A stretch of DNA of 64,000 nucleotides from contig NZ_JADPEL010000005.1 in NCBI RefSeq assembly GCF_015667795.1, forward strand, positions 124,001-188,000, written 5' to 3'. The translations under genes and the position numbers were made by a program. The notes below the pieces were generated by a model. The model was given only the letters and a program-made list of their open reading frames with translations. It ran no database searches and was not told where the DNA came from. Below are positions 17,152-26,401 of the stretch, one piece after another; the first letter of the stretch is position 1, and every line of letters starts with the position of its first letter. Source of the stretch: Clostridium sp. D53t1_180928_C8. GTDB taxonomy: Bacteria > Bacillota > Clostridia > Clostridiales > Clostridiaceae.

Positions 17152-18810
17152 CTATTGTATAGGTAACATAATTATAAACTCACTACCTTTTCCTTTTTCA
17201 CTAATTACACTAATATCTCCTCCATGAAGTGTAATTAAATTCTTAGTTAATGTTAATCCTAAACCACTTCCTCCAAATTCTTCTGATACCTCATTATAAA
17301 CTTGAACAAATCTATCAAAAATACTATTGTGATACTTTTTATCTATACCTACTCCAGTATCCTTAACTCCTATTTTAACTTTTTCATCTAATTTATTAAC
17401 ACTAACGCTTATAGTTCCTCCTGCCTCAGTAAATTTGATAGCATTCCCAATTAAATTTATTATACATCTTTCTATATCTAATTTATCACAATTTATAAAT
17501 AACTCCTCTATCTCTGGATCTACTATAAGCTCTATCCCCTTAACTTGTGCAAATTCCACCATAGATAAGGATGTATCTTCTACAAGCTCTACTATATTAA
17601 CTTCCTCTTTATCAATCCTATAAAATCCTGAATCTATCTTAGATGTATCAATAATATTATTTATTAAATTTAACAATCTTTTTGAATTTCCCTTTAAAGT
17701 ATTCATATATGTTTGTAGTTTTTCATTAGATATAGCAGTTTTTGATTTATTTAATGAACTTATTAACTGTTCTATAGATAAAATAACATTTAATGGTGTT
17801 CTAAGCTCATGTGATAAATTAACAAAATAATTATTTTTACATTTTTCTAACTCTATAAGTCTTTTATATAACTTTTTATTTTCAATTAATTTATTATTTA
17901 ATTCCTGCGTTCTTTGAATTACTAGTGCATCTAATATTTTTACCTGATTATAATATATATATATTATGCTTGATATAATGATAATATATATTATGTATGC
18001 TATAGGACTTTTCCAAATAGAATTCTTTACCTTTATTTTCACCTCTGATACATCAGACCAAACACCATTATAATTTCTTCCTGCTACTAACATTTTATAT
18101 TTTCCTGGTGATAAATTAGCATATCTTGCATAGTTTTCATTCCCCGCAAATGTCCATTCACTGTCCATTCCCTCAAGTTTATAAGCATACTGCATTTGAT
18201 TTATATTTTTATAATCTGGTATAAAAAATTTTATATAAAGCTCCCTTGAATCATAATCTAAAACAATATTATCGTGTACCTTTATCTCAATTCCAGCACT
18301 AGTTTTTATACTATCAACTATTACATTACTAGTATTCATTTTCAACTGAATATCTACTGGATTAAATTCTGTTAAACCACTTACTCCACCAAAATAAATA
18401 TTACCTTCTTTATTTCTATGGTAAGAAAATCCATTATACTCATTACTTGCTAGCCCATCTGATTCATAATATCTTATAAACTTATCATTTTTTTGATCAT
18501 ACATTGATATTCCATAATTAGTACTTACCCAAATATTATCATTACTATCTACTACTACTCCATAAATAAAATCATTAGATAATCCTTCACTGTAAGTATA
18601 TACTGTAAACTCTTCAGTTTCCTTATTTAATTTATTTAATCCACTCTGAGTTCCTATCCATATATTCCCTTTGCTGTCTTCTGCTATAGATCTTATATTA
18701 TTAAAACTTAATGAATTTACATCTTCATCATTAACTAAATAATTCTTAATCTCTCCTGTTTTTTTATTATACTTAACTACTCCCCCTTCATTTCCAAGTC
18801 CGAACCACAT
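17152..18810 (-). pseudogene. Propeller sensor histidine kinase B, C-terminal part (frameshifted)
   Basis: 552 codons from an internal ATG; the true gene continues upstream in another frame. Order: last propeller blades (about 1-155), Y_Y_Y domain (about 190-258, SPGKYKMLVAGRNYNGVWSDVS), one membrane segment (about 270-290), coiled linker, HisKA with NLSHELRTPLNV (His near 335), N-box NLIGNAIKF, and the ATPase G-boxes DTGVGID and GGSGLGL. No receiver domain follows. Compared with the intact paralogue at 20528-23710, the sequence is continuous with the ORF at 18810-20351 if one A is restored at the run of five A on the minus strand (18846-18850). It is 16 bp from the Crp/Fnr gene. Whether a functional kinase is made is open. 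Confidence 0.85.
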
Positions 18811-20351
18811 TACTCCATCACTATCTTCATATATGCTGCTAATAGTTTTTCATAAATACCATTTTTCTCCAATACATCATTGTATGAAATAAATTCATTT
18901 TTTCTATCAAATGTAGATATTCCACCTCTAGTTCCTATCCAAAGAATTCCTTCTTTATCAATATATAATGCTCTTATTTCATTATTTACTATACTATTTT
19001 TATCATCAGATTTTTTATAAACAGTAAATTCATCTGTACCTTTATCATATTTATTTAATCCATTATCAGTTGCAATCCAAACTTCATTTCCTATTCCTGT
19101 TATATCTTTTATTCTATTACTACTTAAGGAATTATTATTGTTAATATCACTATAATATCTAGTAATGATATCATTTTTCTTATCTATTTTATTAACTCCT
19201 GAATTAAATGTTCCAACCCATACCATACCTTCATCATCTTCATATATCCCACAAACACTACTATTACTTAATGAGTTATCATCTGTTGGATTATTTCTAT
19301 AGACATTAAAATCTTTATTAGATGAAAACTTGCTTATTCCATTAAATGTACCTACCCATATTACTCCTAAATTATCTTGATACAAATTAATAATATTATC
19401 ATCACAAATGCTATATTTATCTGTATTATTTTTATATGTATAAAACACTTCATTTTTTTCATCAAAACGAGCTAATCCTTGATCTGTAGCTAACCACATT
19501 GTACCATCTTTATCCCTAATTATATCTCTTATAAAATTGCTTGGAATAGACTTAGAATTATTAGAATCATGAGTATATACCTTTATACTATAATCCTCTA
19601 AATCCATTACATTTAATCCACCTGTTTTAGTGCCTATCCATAATTTCTTTTCACTATAATAAACAGAAAATATATTATTTTCACTAATTGTATTCTCATT
19701 ATTTTCATCATGTAAAAATTCCTCTGTTTTATTATTACTAGGATTATATCTATATAATCCATCTCTTGTAGATACCCAAATATTCCCCTCATTATCCTCA
19801 TCAATATCTTGAAGTCCTTTATTTTCCAAATACTCACTTGCTACTTTTATAAATGTATCATTCTTACTATCATATAAATTCAATCCATTTATAGTACAAA
19901 CCCAAAGTCTTCCTTTTGAATCTATTAATAACTCATCAACAACGGTATTAGACCTTGCTTTATCATCATCCGATACTAAATACCTGGTTATATCCCCAGT
20001 AATTAAATTCATTTTATTTAATCCACCATCAGTACCTATCCATAAATTTTTATCATCATCTTCTACCAATGAACTTATCATATTATTACTAATACTATTA
20101 ATATCATTTTTAATATTCTTATATACTTTAAACTCATTTCCATTATATCTATTTAATCCATCATTAGTCCCTATCCATATATACCCAAAGCTATCTTGAT
20201 ATATATATTCCGCTAAAGATTGTGATAATCCATCATCTATAGTTATACTCTTAAAATTAATATTATAATTATCTTTGGCATAAGAATTACTACAAAATAT
20301 ACCTATTAATATAACTACAAATATTACAACCTTTTTTATAATTTTATTCAT
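18810..20351 (-). pseudogene. Propeller sensor histidine kinase B, N-terminal sensor part (frameshifted)
   Basis: 513 codons. A signal peptide or membrane anchor (about 1-25, ending in NSYAKD) is followed by about a dozen Reg_prop repeats with the recurring pattern YIWIGTNDGLNRYN, NLWIGTDGGLNKMN, VIWVGTFNGISKFS. These form an extracellular double beta-propeller sensor. The last residues (LAAYMKIVME) are out of frame: loss of one A after IYEK changes the downstream phase and gives a stop at 18810-18812. Frame correction would give one protein of about 1,066 residues, the length of its paralogue A. The single-base difference may be a real mutation, a sequencing error in a homopolymer, or a slippage site. 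Confidence 0.85.
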
Positions 20352-20387
20352 TGGTTTATCGCTCCCCCACTTCTATATCTTCTACAT

Positions 20388-20416
20388 ATTATAACAAATT
20401 TATCTAAATTAATCAT
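20388..20416 (-). promoter_or_regulatory. Promoter of propeller kinase B
   Basis: On the minus strand, ATGATT (20411-20416), 17-bp spacer, TATAAT (20388-20393). The bases just before the -10, ATAAATTTGT, are identical to those at the promoter of kinase A. Confidence 0.6.
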
Positions 20417-20486
20417 TTCAATTATACTTTTTACATTTTTCCCATAATTTTAAATGTGTATATTAATATTTTAACTGCAATAAAAA

Positions 20487-20520
20487 AAAGGAATTTGTAC
20501 TATTTATTACAAACTCCTTT
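20487..20520 (-). terminator. Intrinsic terminator of propeller kinase A
   Basis: 13-bp stem with one mismatch (20487-20499 with 20508-20520) followed on the minus strand by a run of T. It lies 8 bp after the stop codon of kinase A and separates it from the promoter of kinase B. Confidence 0.8.
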
Positions 20521-20527
20521 TATAATA

Positions 20528-23500
20528 TTAGATAGGAAGTAAAATTATAAACTCACTCCCTTTTCCCTTTTCACTAATTACACTAATCTCTCCACCATGA
20601 AGCTTAATTAAGTTTTTAGTCAACGTTAAACCTAACCCGCTTCCTCCAAACTCCTCTGAGGCCTCATTATAAACTTGTCCAAATCTATCAAATATACCTT
20701 TATGATATTTGTTATCTATACCTATTCCTGTGTCCTTAACACTTATTTTTACATATTCATTTAACTGTGATATATTAACAGTTATACTTCCTTTAGGTTC
20801 TGTAAACTTTATAGCATTTCCAATTAAATTAATTATACATCTTTCTATATCTAATTTATCACATTTAATAAATAGCTCTTCAATTTCAGGATCCACTATT
20901 AACTCTAATCCTTTTATCTCTGCAAGTTCAACCATACTTAGCGCTGTATCTTCAACTAGGCTTACTATATCAGTTCTTTCTTTATCTAGTTTATATGATC
21001 CTGAATCTATTTTTGACGTATCTATGATATTATTAATTAAATTTAATAATCTTTTTGAATTACCCTTTAAGGCATTCATATAAGATTCCATCTTTTCTTT
21101 AGTTATTTGTTTACCTTCACTATTAAGAGTAGAAATTAACTGCTCTATAGATAAAATAACATTTAATGGTGTTCTAAGCTCATGTGATAAGTTTATAAAA
21201 TAATTATTTTTATATTTTTCTGTCTCAATTAATTTATTATATAACTTCTTATTTTCACTTAACTTATTGTTTAATTGTTGTGTTCTTTGATCAACTAAAC
21301 CATCTAATATTTTAACCTCATTATAAAATAAATATACTATTATACAAACTATTATAATATAGACAACATATGCACTTGGGCTTTTCCAAATAGAATTTTT
21401 AACTATAATTTCTATTTTAGATATATCAGACCAAACACTATTATAACTTCTTCCTGATATTAACATAGTATATTTACCTGGCTTTAAACAAGCATACCTC
21501 GCATAATTTTCATTTCCAAGAAATGTCCATTCATTTTCTGCACCTTCTAATTTATAAGCATATTGAATTTGTTTAGTATTTTTATATTCCGGAATAAAAA
21601 ACTTTATATATAGTTCCCTTGAATTATAATCTAATACAATGTTGTCACGTTCCTTGACTTCAATTCCTCCACTTGTTTTAATACTATCCACTATTACTTT
21701 TTCAGTATTCAAGCTTAATTTAACATTACTAGGATTTATTTCTGTTAATCCATTTACACCACCAAAATAAATACTAGTACCATCTTTATTTATATGATAA
21801 GAAAATCCATTAAATTCATTACTTGAAATTCCATCTGATTCATAATATCTTACAAACGTATTATTATCTTGGTCATACATTGTTAATCCATAATTAGTAC
21901 TTGCCCAAATATTATCATTATTATCTACAACAACTCCATATACAAAGTTATTAGATAACCCATCCCCATATGTATATGTAGTAAATATTTCTTTATCCTT
22001 ATCAAACTTATTCAGTCCATTTTGAGTTCCTATCCATATTGCTCCGCTACTATCTTGTGAAATTGATCTAACTGTATTAAAACTTAAAGAATTTATATCA
22101 TTCTCATTTGAAATATATTGCTTTATTTTTCCTGTCTTCCTGTTATATCTTACTATTCCACCCTCATTCCCAACGGCAATCCACATTTCTCCATTATTAT
22201 CTTCATAAATAGCTGAAATATTTTTTTCATAAATTCCACTTTCCTCTAAAATTTGATTATAAGATATAAATTTATCTTTTCTATCAAAAGTATATAGCCC
22301 TCCTTTAGTTCCAATCCAAAGCAAACCATCCTTACCTATAAACAAAGATCTTATTTCATTATTTAAAATACTATTTTCATTATTATAAATTTTAAATATT
22401 CCTGTATTCTTATCATACAAATTTAGACCATTATCAGTAGCTATCCATACTTCATTTCCTATTCCTGTTATATCTTTTATTCTATTACTACTTAATGTTT
22501 GAGAATCATTAAGTAAATTATAGTATTGAGTTATTTCCCCGGTTTTTTTATTTATTTTATTTACTCCAGCATTAAAAGTACCTACCCAAAGCATTTCATC
22601 ATCATCTTCATATATTCCACATACACTATTATTACTTAATGAATTGTCATTTAGTGGATCATTTCTATAAACCTTAAATTCTCTATTTATAGAAAACTTA
22701 CTTATTCCACTAAAAGTACCTACCCAAATAACTCCTAATTTATCTTGAAATAAACTTACAATATTGTTATCTGATAAACTATACCTTTTAGTACTATTTT
22801 GATAATTATAAAACTTTCCTTCTTCCTCATCGAATAAAACTAATCCTTGATCTGTTCCTAACCACATAGTATTGTCTTTAGCTCTAAGCATGTCTCTTAT
22901 AAAGTTACTAGGTATAGTTGTACTATCATTAGGATTATGCCTATAAGATTTTATACTATAATCCTTTAAATCCATTATTAATAATCCCTCTGTTTTAGTT
23001 CCCATCCATAACTTTCCACCCTCACAAAACATTGAAAAAATATCTTTTTTTCCAATTATATTTTTAGGATCATTGAATTCTTCTATATTTTTATTTATAG
23101 GATTATACCTGTATAATCCTACATCAGTTGAAATCCATATATTCCCTTCATCATCTTCCACAAAATCTTGAATAATAGTTTTTTTAAATAAATCTGTTGG
23201 AATAGTAATAAATTTATCATTTTCTCTATCATAATAATTTATTCCACTAATACTACATGCCCATAGTTTTCCTGAAGAATCAATCATCAATTCCTCAATT
23301 ACAGAGTTTGAATACGTTTTATCTTCTTCAGAAATTAAATATCTTGTTATATCTCCAGTAACTAAATTCATTTTATTTAATCCACTATCAGTGCCTATCC
23401 ACAGATTCTTATAATTATCTTCTACCAACGATGTAATTGCATTATTACTTATACTATTATCATTATTTTTAATATTTCTATATACCTTAAATTCACTTCC

Positions 23501-23710
23501 ATTATATCTATTTAATCCATCACTAGTTCCTATCCATATATATCCAATACTATCTTGATATATGTATTCAGCTAACGATTGAGATAATCCATCATCTATT
23601 GTTATACTTTGAAAGTTAATATTACCTATCTTTTCTGCATATGCATTATAAAAAAAAGTGCATAATAAAACAAACGAAAATATCGCCACTTTCCCTATTA
23701 TTTTACTCAT
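20528..23710 (-). CDS. Two-component-regulator-propeller sensor histidine kinase A (intact)
   Basis: 1060 residues. Signal/anchor segment about 5-25; about 14 Reg_prop repeats from 40 to 680 (for example GYIWIGTSDGLNRYN, NLWIGTDSGLNKMN, AIWIGTQNGLNKFD), a double seven-bladed propeller; Y_Y_Y domain about 695-765; membrane helix about 775-797; HisKA with NLSHELRTPLN (His 843); HATPase with NLIGNAIKF (about 963), DTGIGID (about 994) and GGSGLGL (about 1022). Unlike the hybrid regulators of Bacteroides, it has no receiver or AraC domain, and no response regulator gene is adjacent. The protein is expected to sense an extracellular ligand. It is the tandem paralogue of the frameshifted gene downstream; the pair leads into crp/fnr and hcp. 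Confidence 0.92.
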   Translation of the reverse strand: MSKIIGKVAIFSFVLLCTFFYNAYAEKIGNINFQSITIDDGLSQSLAEYIYQDSIGYIWIGTSDGLNRYNGSEFKVYRNIKNNDNSISNNAITSLVEDNYKNLWIGTDSGLNKMNLVTGDITRYLISEEDKTYSNSVIEELMIDSSGKLWACSISGINYYDRENDKFITIPTDLFKKTIIQDFVEDDEGNIWISTDVGLYRYNPINKNIEEFNDPKNIIGKKDIFSMFCEGGKLWMGTKTEGLLIMDLKDYSIKSYRHNPNDSTTIPSNFIRDMLRAKDNTMWLGTDQGLVLFDEEEGKFYNYQNSTKRYSLSDNNIVSLFQDKLGVIWVGTFSGISKFSINREFKVYRNDPLNDNSLSNNSVCGIYEDDDEMLWVGTFNAGVNKINKKTGEITQYYNLLNDSQTLSSNRIKDITGIGNEVWIATDNGLNLYDKNTGIFKIYNNENSILNNEIRSLFIGKDGLLWIGTKGGLYTFDRKDKFISYNQILEESGIYEKNISAIYEDNNGEMWIAVGNEGGIVRYNRKTGKIKQYISNENDINSLSFNTVRSISQDSSGAIWIGTQNGLNKFDKDKEIFTTYTYGDGLSNNFVYGVVVDNNDNIWASTNYGLTMYDQDNNTFVRYYESDGISSNEFNGFSYHINKDGTSIYFGGVNGLTEINPSNVKLSLNTEKVIVDSIKTSGGIEVKERDNIVLDYNSRELYIKFFIPEYKNTKQIQYAYKLEGAENEWTFLGNENYARYACLKPGKYTMLISGRSYNSVWSDISKIEIIVKNSIWKSPSAYVVYIIIVCIIVYLFYNEVKILDGLVDQRTQQLNNKLSENKKLYNKLIETEKYKNNYFINLSHELRTPLNVILSIEQLISTLNSEGKQITKEKMESYMNALKGNSKRLLNLINNIIDTSKIDSGSYKLDKERTDIVSLVEDTALSMVELAEIKGLELIVDPEIEELFIKCDKLDIERCIINLIGNAIKFTEPKGSITVNISQLNEYVKISVKDTGIGIDNKYHKGIFDRFGQVYNEASEEFGGSGLGLTLTKNLIKLHGGEISVISEKGKGSEFIILLPI

Positions 23711-23743
23711 CTCTCAACAACCCCAATCCTCTATTTTCAAGAT

Positions 23744-23772
23744 ATTATAACAAATTTATATAAAATAGTCAT
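23744..23772 (-). promoter_or_regulatory. Promoter of propeller kinase A
   Basis: On the minus strand, ATGACT (23767-23772), 17-bp spacer, TATAAT (23744-23749), with the same ATAAATTTGT block before the -10 as at the kinase B promoter. Confidence 0.6.
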
Positions 23773-23898
23773 TGTTTTTATCTTGTAAATGATCCCTTAA
23801 CAAATTTATTTTTTATTAAAATATAAGTATTTTCATATCTAAATAGAGATATACTAAATTATACGGAATTATTTATTATTTCTATATTTAGGAGGTAT

Positions 23899-25251
23899 AT
23901 GATGAATAATAAGTACACTGATTTATTTGATATATTAATAAAATCTTATTATGACGGTAATTTTGATGAAACTCTTAACAAAATAATTACTTGTCATGAA
24001 AAATCTCCACAAGAAACTTTTGAAATAATAACCTCATTATGTGGAGTAAAAGTTGACTTTGATAACAACTATGTCTATAACCTAAAAAAAGCAATAACTA
24101 ATTATAATGTCAATAAAAAAATAGTAGAAAAGTTAGAATGTTCCGGTTCTCATTGTAAACCTGATGCAAATAATACATATGGTTGCCAACGTGCTTGTCC
24201 ATTTGATGCTATAAAATTTGATTATTCAAATAATACAACTTTTATTGATAATGATATTTGTATAGATTGTGGTATTTGTGTAGATTCATGTAATAATGGG
24301 CGTATTTTAGATAAAATAGAGTTTTTACCTATTTTAGATTTATTAAAAAATAATAAAACTGTTATTGCTGCTGTTGCCCCTGCTATTATAGGTCAATTTG
24401 GTAGTGATGTAACTATGGATCAGTTAAGATCTGCCTTTGTTAAAATTGGATTTACAGATATGATTGAAGTTGCTTTTGCGGCTGACATGTTAACAGTAAA
24501 GGAAGCTGTTGAATTTAATAAGCACGTAAAAGGGCCAGATGATTTAATGATTACTTCTTGCTGCTGTCCAATGTGGGTAGGTATGTTGAAAAAAGTTTAT
24601 AAAGAACTAATTCCTAACCTTTCACCATCAGTTTCTCCAATGATTGCTGCTGGTAGAGTTATTAAAGAACTTAACAAAGATGCTAAAGTTGTATTTGTTG
24701 GCCCTTGTATAGCTAAAAAAGCTGAAGCTAAAGAGAAAGATGTTGCTGGTGCAATTGACTTTGTTTTAACCTTTGAAGAACTTAATAATATATTTGAATC
24801 TTTAGAAATTCATCCTAGAGATTTAAAAGGAATTCCTTCTCTAGAGTATACTTCTAAAGGTGGAAGGTTATACGCTCGTACTGGTGGTGTTTCAATTGCT
24901 GTTTCAGAAGCTGTTGAAGAACTTTACCCTGAAAAAATAAAAAACTTTAAAGCCAGAAAAGCCGAAGGCGTTAAGGAATGTAAGGAGGTACTTAATGAAG
25001 CTTTAGCTGGAAAAGCAAATGCTAGCTTCATTGAAGGAATGGGATGTATTGGTGGTTGTGTTGGTGGTCCTAAAATTTTAGTTCCTCCAGAAGAAGGTAA
25101 AAAAGCAGTAGATAAGTTTGCTTATGATGCTTCAATAAAAGTTGCTGTTCATAGTAAAGTTCTTGATGATGTTTTAGATAGAATAGGCATAACATCATTA
25201 AAAGATTTTGAAGATCCTAAGAAAATAAGTATTTTAGAACGTAAATTTTAG
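23899..25251 (+). CDS. [FeFe]-hydrogenase homologue with N-terminal ferredoxin clusters (probably group B)
   Basis: 450 residues. Residues about 78-140 carry cluster ligands: an unusual C-x4-C-x9-C-x3-CP set (CSGSHC..GCQRACPF) and a canonical CIDCGICVDSC. The H-cluster domain (about 150-420) has L1 TSCCCPMW (about 214), L2 GPCIAKKAEA (about 274) and L3 EGMGCIGGCVGGP (about 379). All four H-cluster cysteines appear present, but L1 has an extra Cys and L2 has GPC instead of MPC, as I recall for group B enzymes such as clostridial hydrogenase III. It probably handles H2 and ferredoxin electrons in the cytosol, but could be sensory. It is monocistronic with an AGGAGG site and a strong terminator. 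Confidence 0.85.
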   Translation: MMNNKYTDLFDILIKSYYDGNFDETLNKIITCHEKSPQETFEIITSLCGVKVDFDNNYVYNLKKAITNYNVNKKIVEKLECSGSHCKPDANNTYGCQRACPFDAIKFDYSNNTTFIDNDICIDCGICVDSCNNGRILDKIEFLPILDLLKNNKTVIAAVAPAIIGQFGSDVTMDQLRSAFVKIGFTDMIEVAFAADMLTVKEAVEFNKHVKGPDDLMITSCCCPMWVGMLKKVYKELIPNLSPSVSPMIAAGRVIKELNKDAKVVFVGPCIAKKAEAKEKDVAGAIDFVLTFEELNNIFESLEIHPRDLKGIPSLEYTSKGGRLYARTGGVSIAVSEAVEELYPEKIKNFKARKAEGVKECKEVLNEALAGKANASFIEGMGCIGGCVGGPKILVPPEEGKKAVDKFAYDASIKVAVHSKVLDDVLDRIGITSLKDFEDPKKISILERKF

Positions 25252-25268
25252 AAAACTCAAACAAAAAA

Positions 25269-25301
25269 AAATAAGTTATGCACATTGTGCATAACTTATT
25301 T
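25269..25301. terminator. Bidirectional terminator after the hydrogenase homologue
   Basis: Perfect 15-bp stem (25269-25283 with 25287-25301), 3-base loop, A run before and T run after. It serves the hydrogenase gene on the plus strand and the zinc-ribbon gene on the minus strand. Confidence 0.9.
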
Positions 25302-25312
25302 TTATATCAAAA

Positions 25313-25468
25313 CTATCTTCTGTTTTGTTGTTCTTTTTTAGCTCTTCTACAAGCAACACATCTAGTTGGCTCATTAGTGAACCCTTTTTCTTTGTAGAAT
25401 TCTTGTTCTCCTGTAGTAAATACGAATTCAGCTCCGCAATCTCTACATGTTAAAGTCTTATCTGTCAT
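25313..25468 (-). CDS. 51-residue zinc-ribbon protein, copy 1
   Basis: Small ORF with a good ribosome site (AAGGAGG) before the ATG at 25466-25468. It has two CxxC pairs, CRDCG (Cys 8 and 11) and CVAC (Cys 37 and 40), flanking an acidic-aromatic stretch TTGEQEFYKEKGF, and a basic tail RRAKKEQQNRR. It is about 70% identical to the protein at 42784-42939. It belongs to the short zinc-ribbon proteins common in clostridia; their function is not known to me, though the basic tail suits nucleic acid binding. The promoter (25585-25612) leaves a leader of about 108 nt. Confidence 0.88.
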   Translation of the reverse strand: MTDKTLTCRDCGAEFVFTTGEQEFYKEKGFTNEPTRCVACRRAKKEQQNRR

Positions 25469-25584
25469 AATAAATTTCCTCCTTTTATTAAAGATTAATA
25501 CAGCTATCCATATAACTTTCTAAAAGAAGAAATTTACATACACATACATATAAACCTTTTTTTTTGCCACTTGGCTAGAACATA

Positions 25585-25612
25585 ATTATATCATATACAA
25601 ATATAAATACAA
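25585..25612 (-). promoter_or_regulatory. Promoter of zinc-ribbon gene 1
   Basis: On the minus strand, TTGTAT (25607-25612), 16-bp spacer, TATAAT (25585-25590). The start site would be near 25577, giving a leader of about 108 nt with a GCCA/TGGC mini-hairpin near its 5' end. Confidence 0.6.
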
Positions 25613-25620
25613 GTACTTTT

Positions 25621-26112
25621 TTAAAATTTTAATGATTCATCAAGGATATTTTTTGCTTCATCTAAAGATATATTTTTAGATTGACTTATTTCTTCAGCTA
25701 CTAAAGATTTTGTTGAATTTAAAACTTGTTTTTCATTAGCATTTATATTTCCATTATTCATAACTTCACTTAAATTTAATATAACATCTAAATAATCTTT
25801 TAAAGTACCATCTTTTATTCTTTTAGAATTAATACTCATTCTTTCCTTGGCCGTAGTACTTTTAATATCTTCGCCATTTAAATTAGTTTTACTAAAATCT
25901 TTTAAATAACTATCTATATCTTTACTTTCACTTACCAATCTAATATTACTATCTTCAATTCTATTCATAGGGTATGTAAGTTTCATTGTACTATTAAAAA
26001 TGTCTATTTTATAAAACTTCTGCTTTTCACCTTTAAATTCTCTTTCTTCAATACAATCTATGACCCCAATTCCTTGACCTGGATAAACAATTTTATCTCC
26101 TATATTAAACAA
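25621..26112 (-). CDS. CarD-family transcription factor
   Basis: 163 residues. The N-terminal CarD/TRCF RNA-polymerase-interaction domain (about 1-60) has FNIGDKIVYPGQGIGVIDCIEEREFKGE and FYKIDI. A helical C-terminal domain with SINSKRIKDGTLKDYLDVILNL follows. Known: CarD/CdnL proteins bind the RNAP beta subunit and stabilise open complexes; in firmicutes they are implicated in stress and rRNA expression. The start is a TTG (26110-26112) with a strong AAGGAGG eight bases upstream; no ATG fits. Monocistronic. Confidence 0.9.
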   Translation of the reverse strand: MFNIGDKIVYPGQGIGVIDCIEEREFKGEKQKFYKIDIFNSTMKLTYPMNRIEDSNIRLVSESKDIDSYLKDFSKTNLNGEDIKSTTAKERMSINSKRIKDGTLKDYLDVILNLSEVMNNGNINANEKQVLNSTKSLVAEEISQSKNISLDEAKNILDESLKF

Positions 26113-26401
26113 ATAATTACCTCCTTAGGTGTTTATCATTTAATTATAGCACACTTTTTTGTTTTTTTGTAATTTTTTATTTTATCACATTTTCAAACAC
26201 AGGTCAATATTAGTCTTTTATCCAGTTTCTTCCTAATAATTAAAAGGTAAATTCTAATATTTTCTTCTGAAAATTAATCTGTGTAATTTAATTATAATTT
26301 TAAGAAACCCTATCTTATTTAATCAAAGTTCTATTTTTATTCATATACTATTATTATCTATCAAAGAAATTACTGCACAAATGATTATGAGGTGAGTTAC
26401 T

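Noticed and set aside
17152-20351. Treating the two ORFs as separate sensor and kinase genes
   Set aside because: The intact paralogue aligns across the junction, and one A restores a single frame.
17152-23710. Assembly duplication of one kinase gene
   Set aside because: The two copies differ at many residues and in their intergenic regions, so they are true paralogues.
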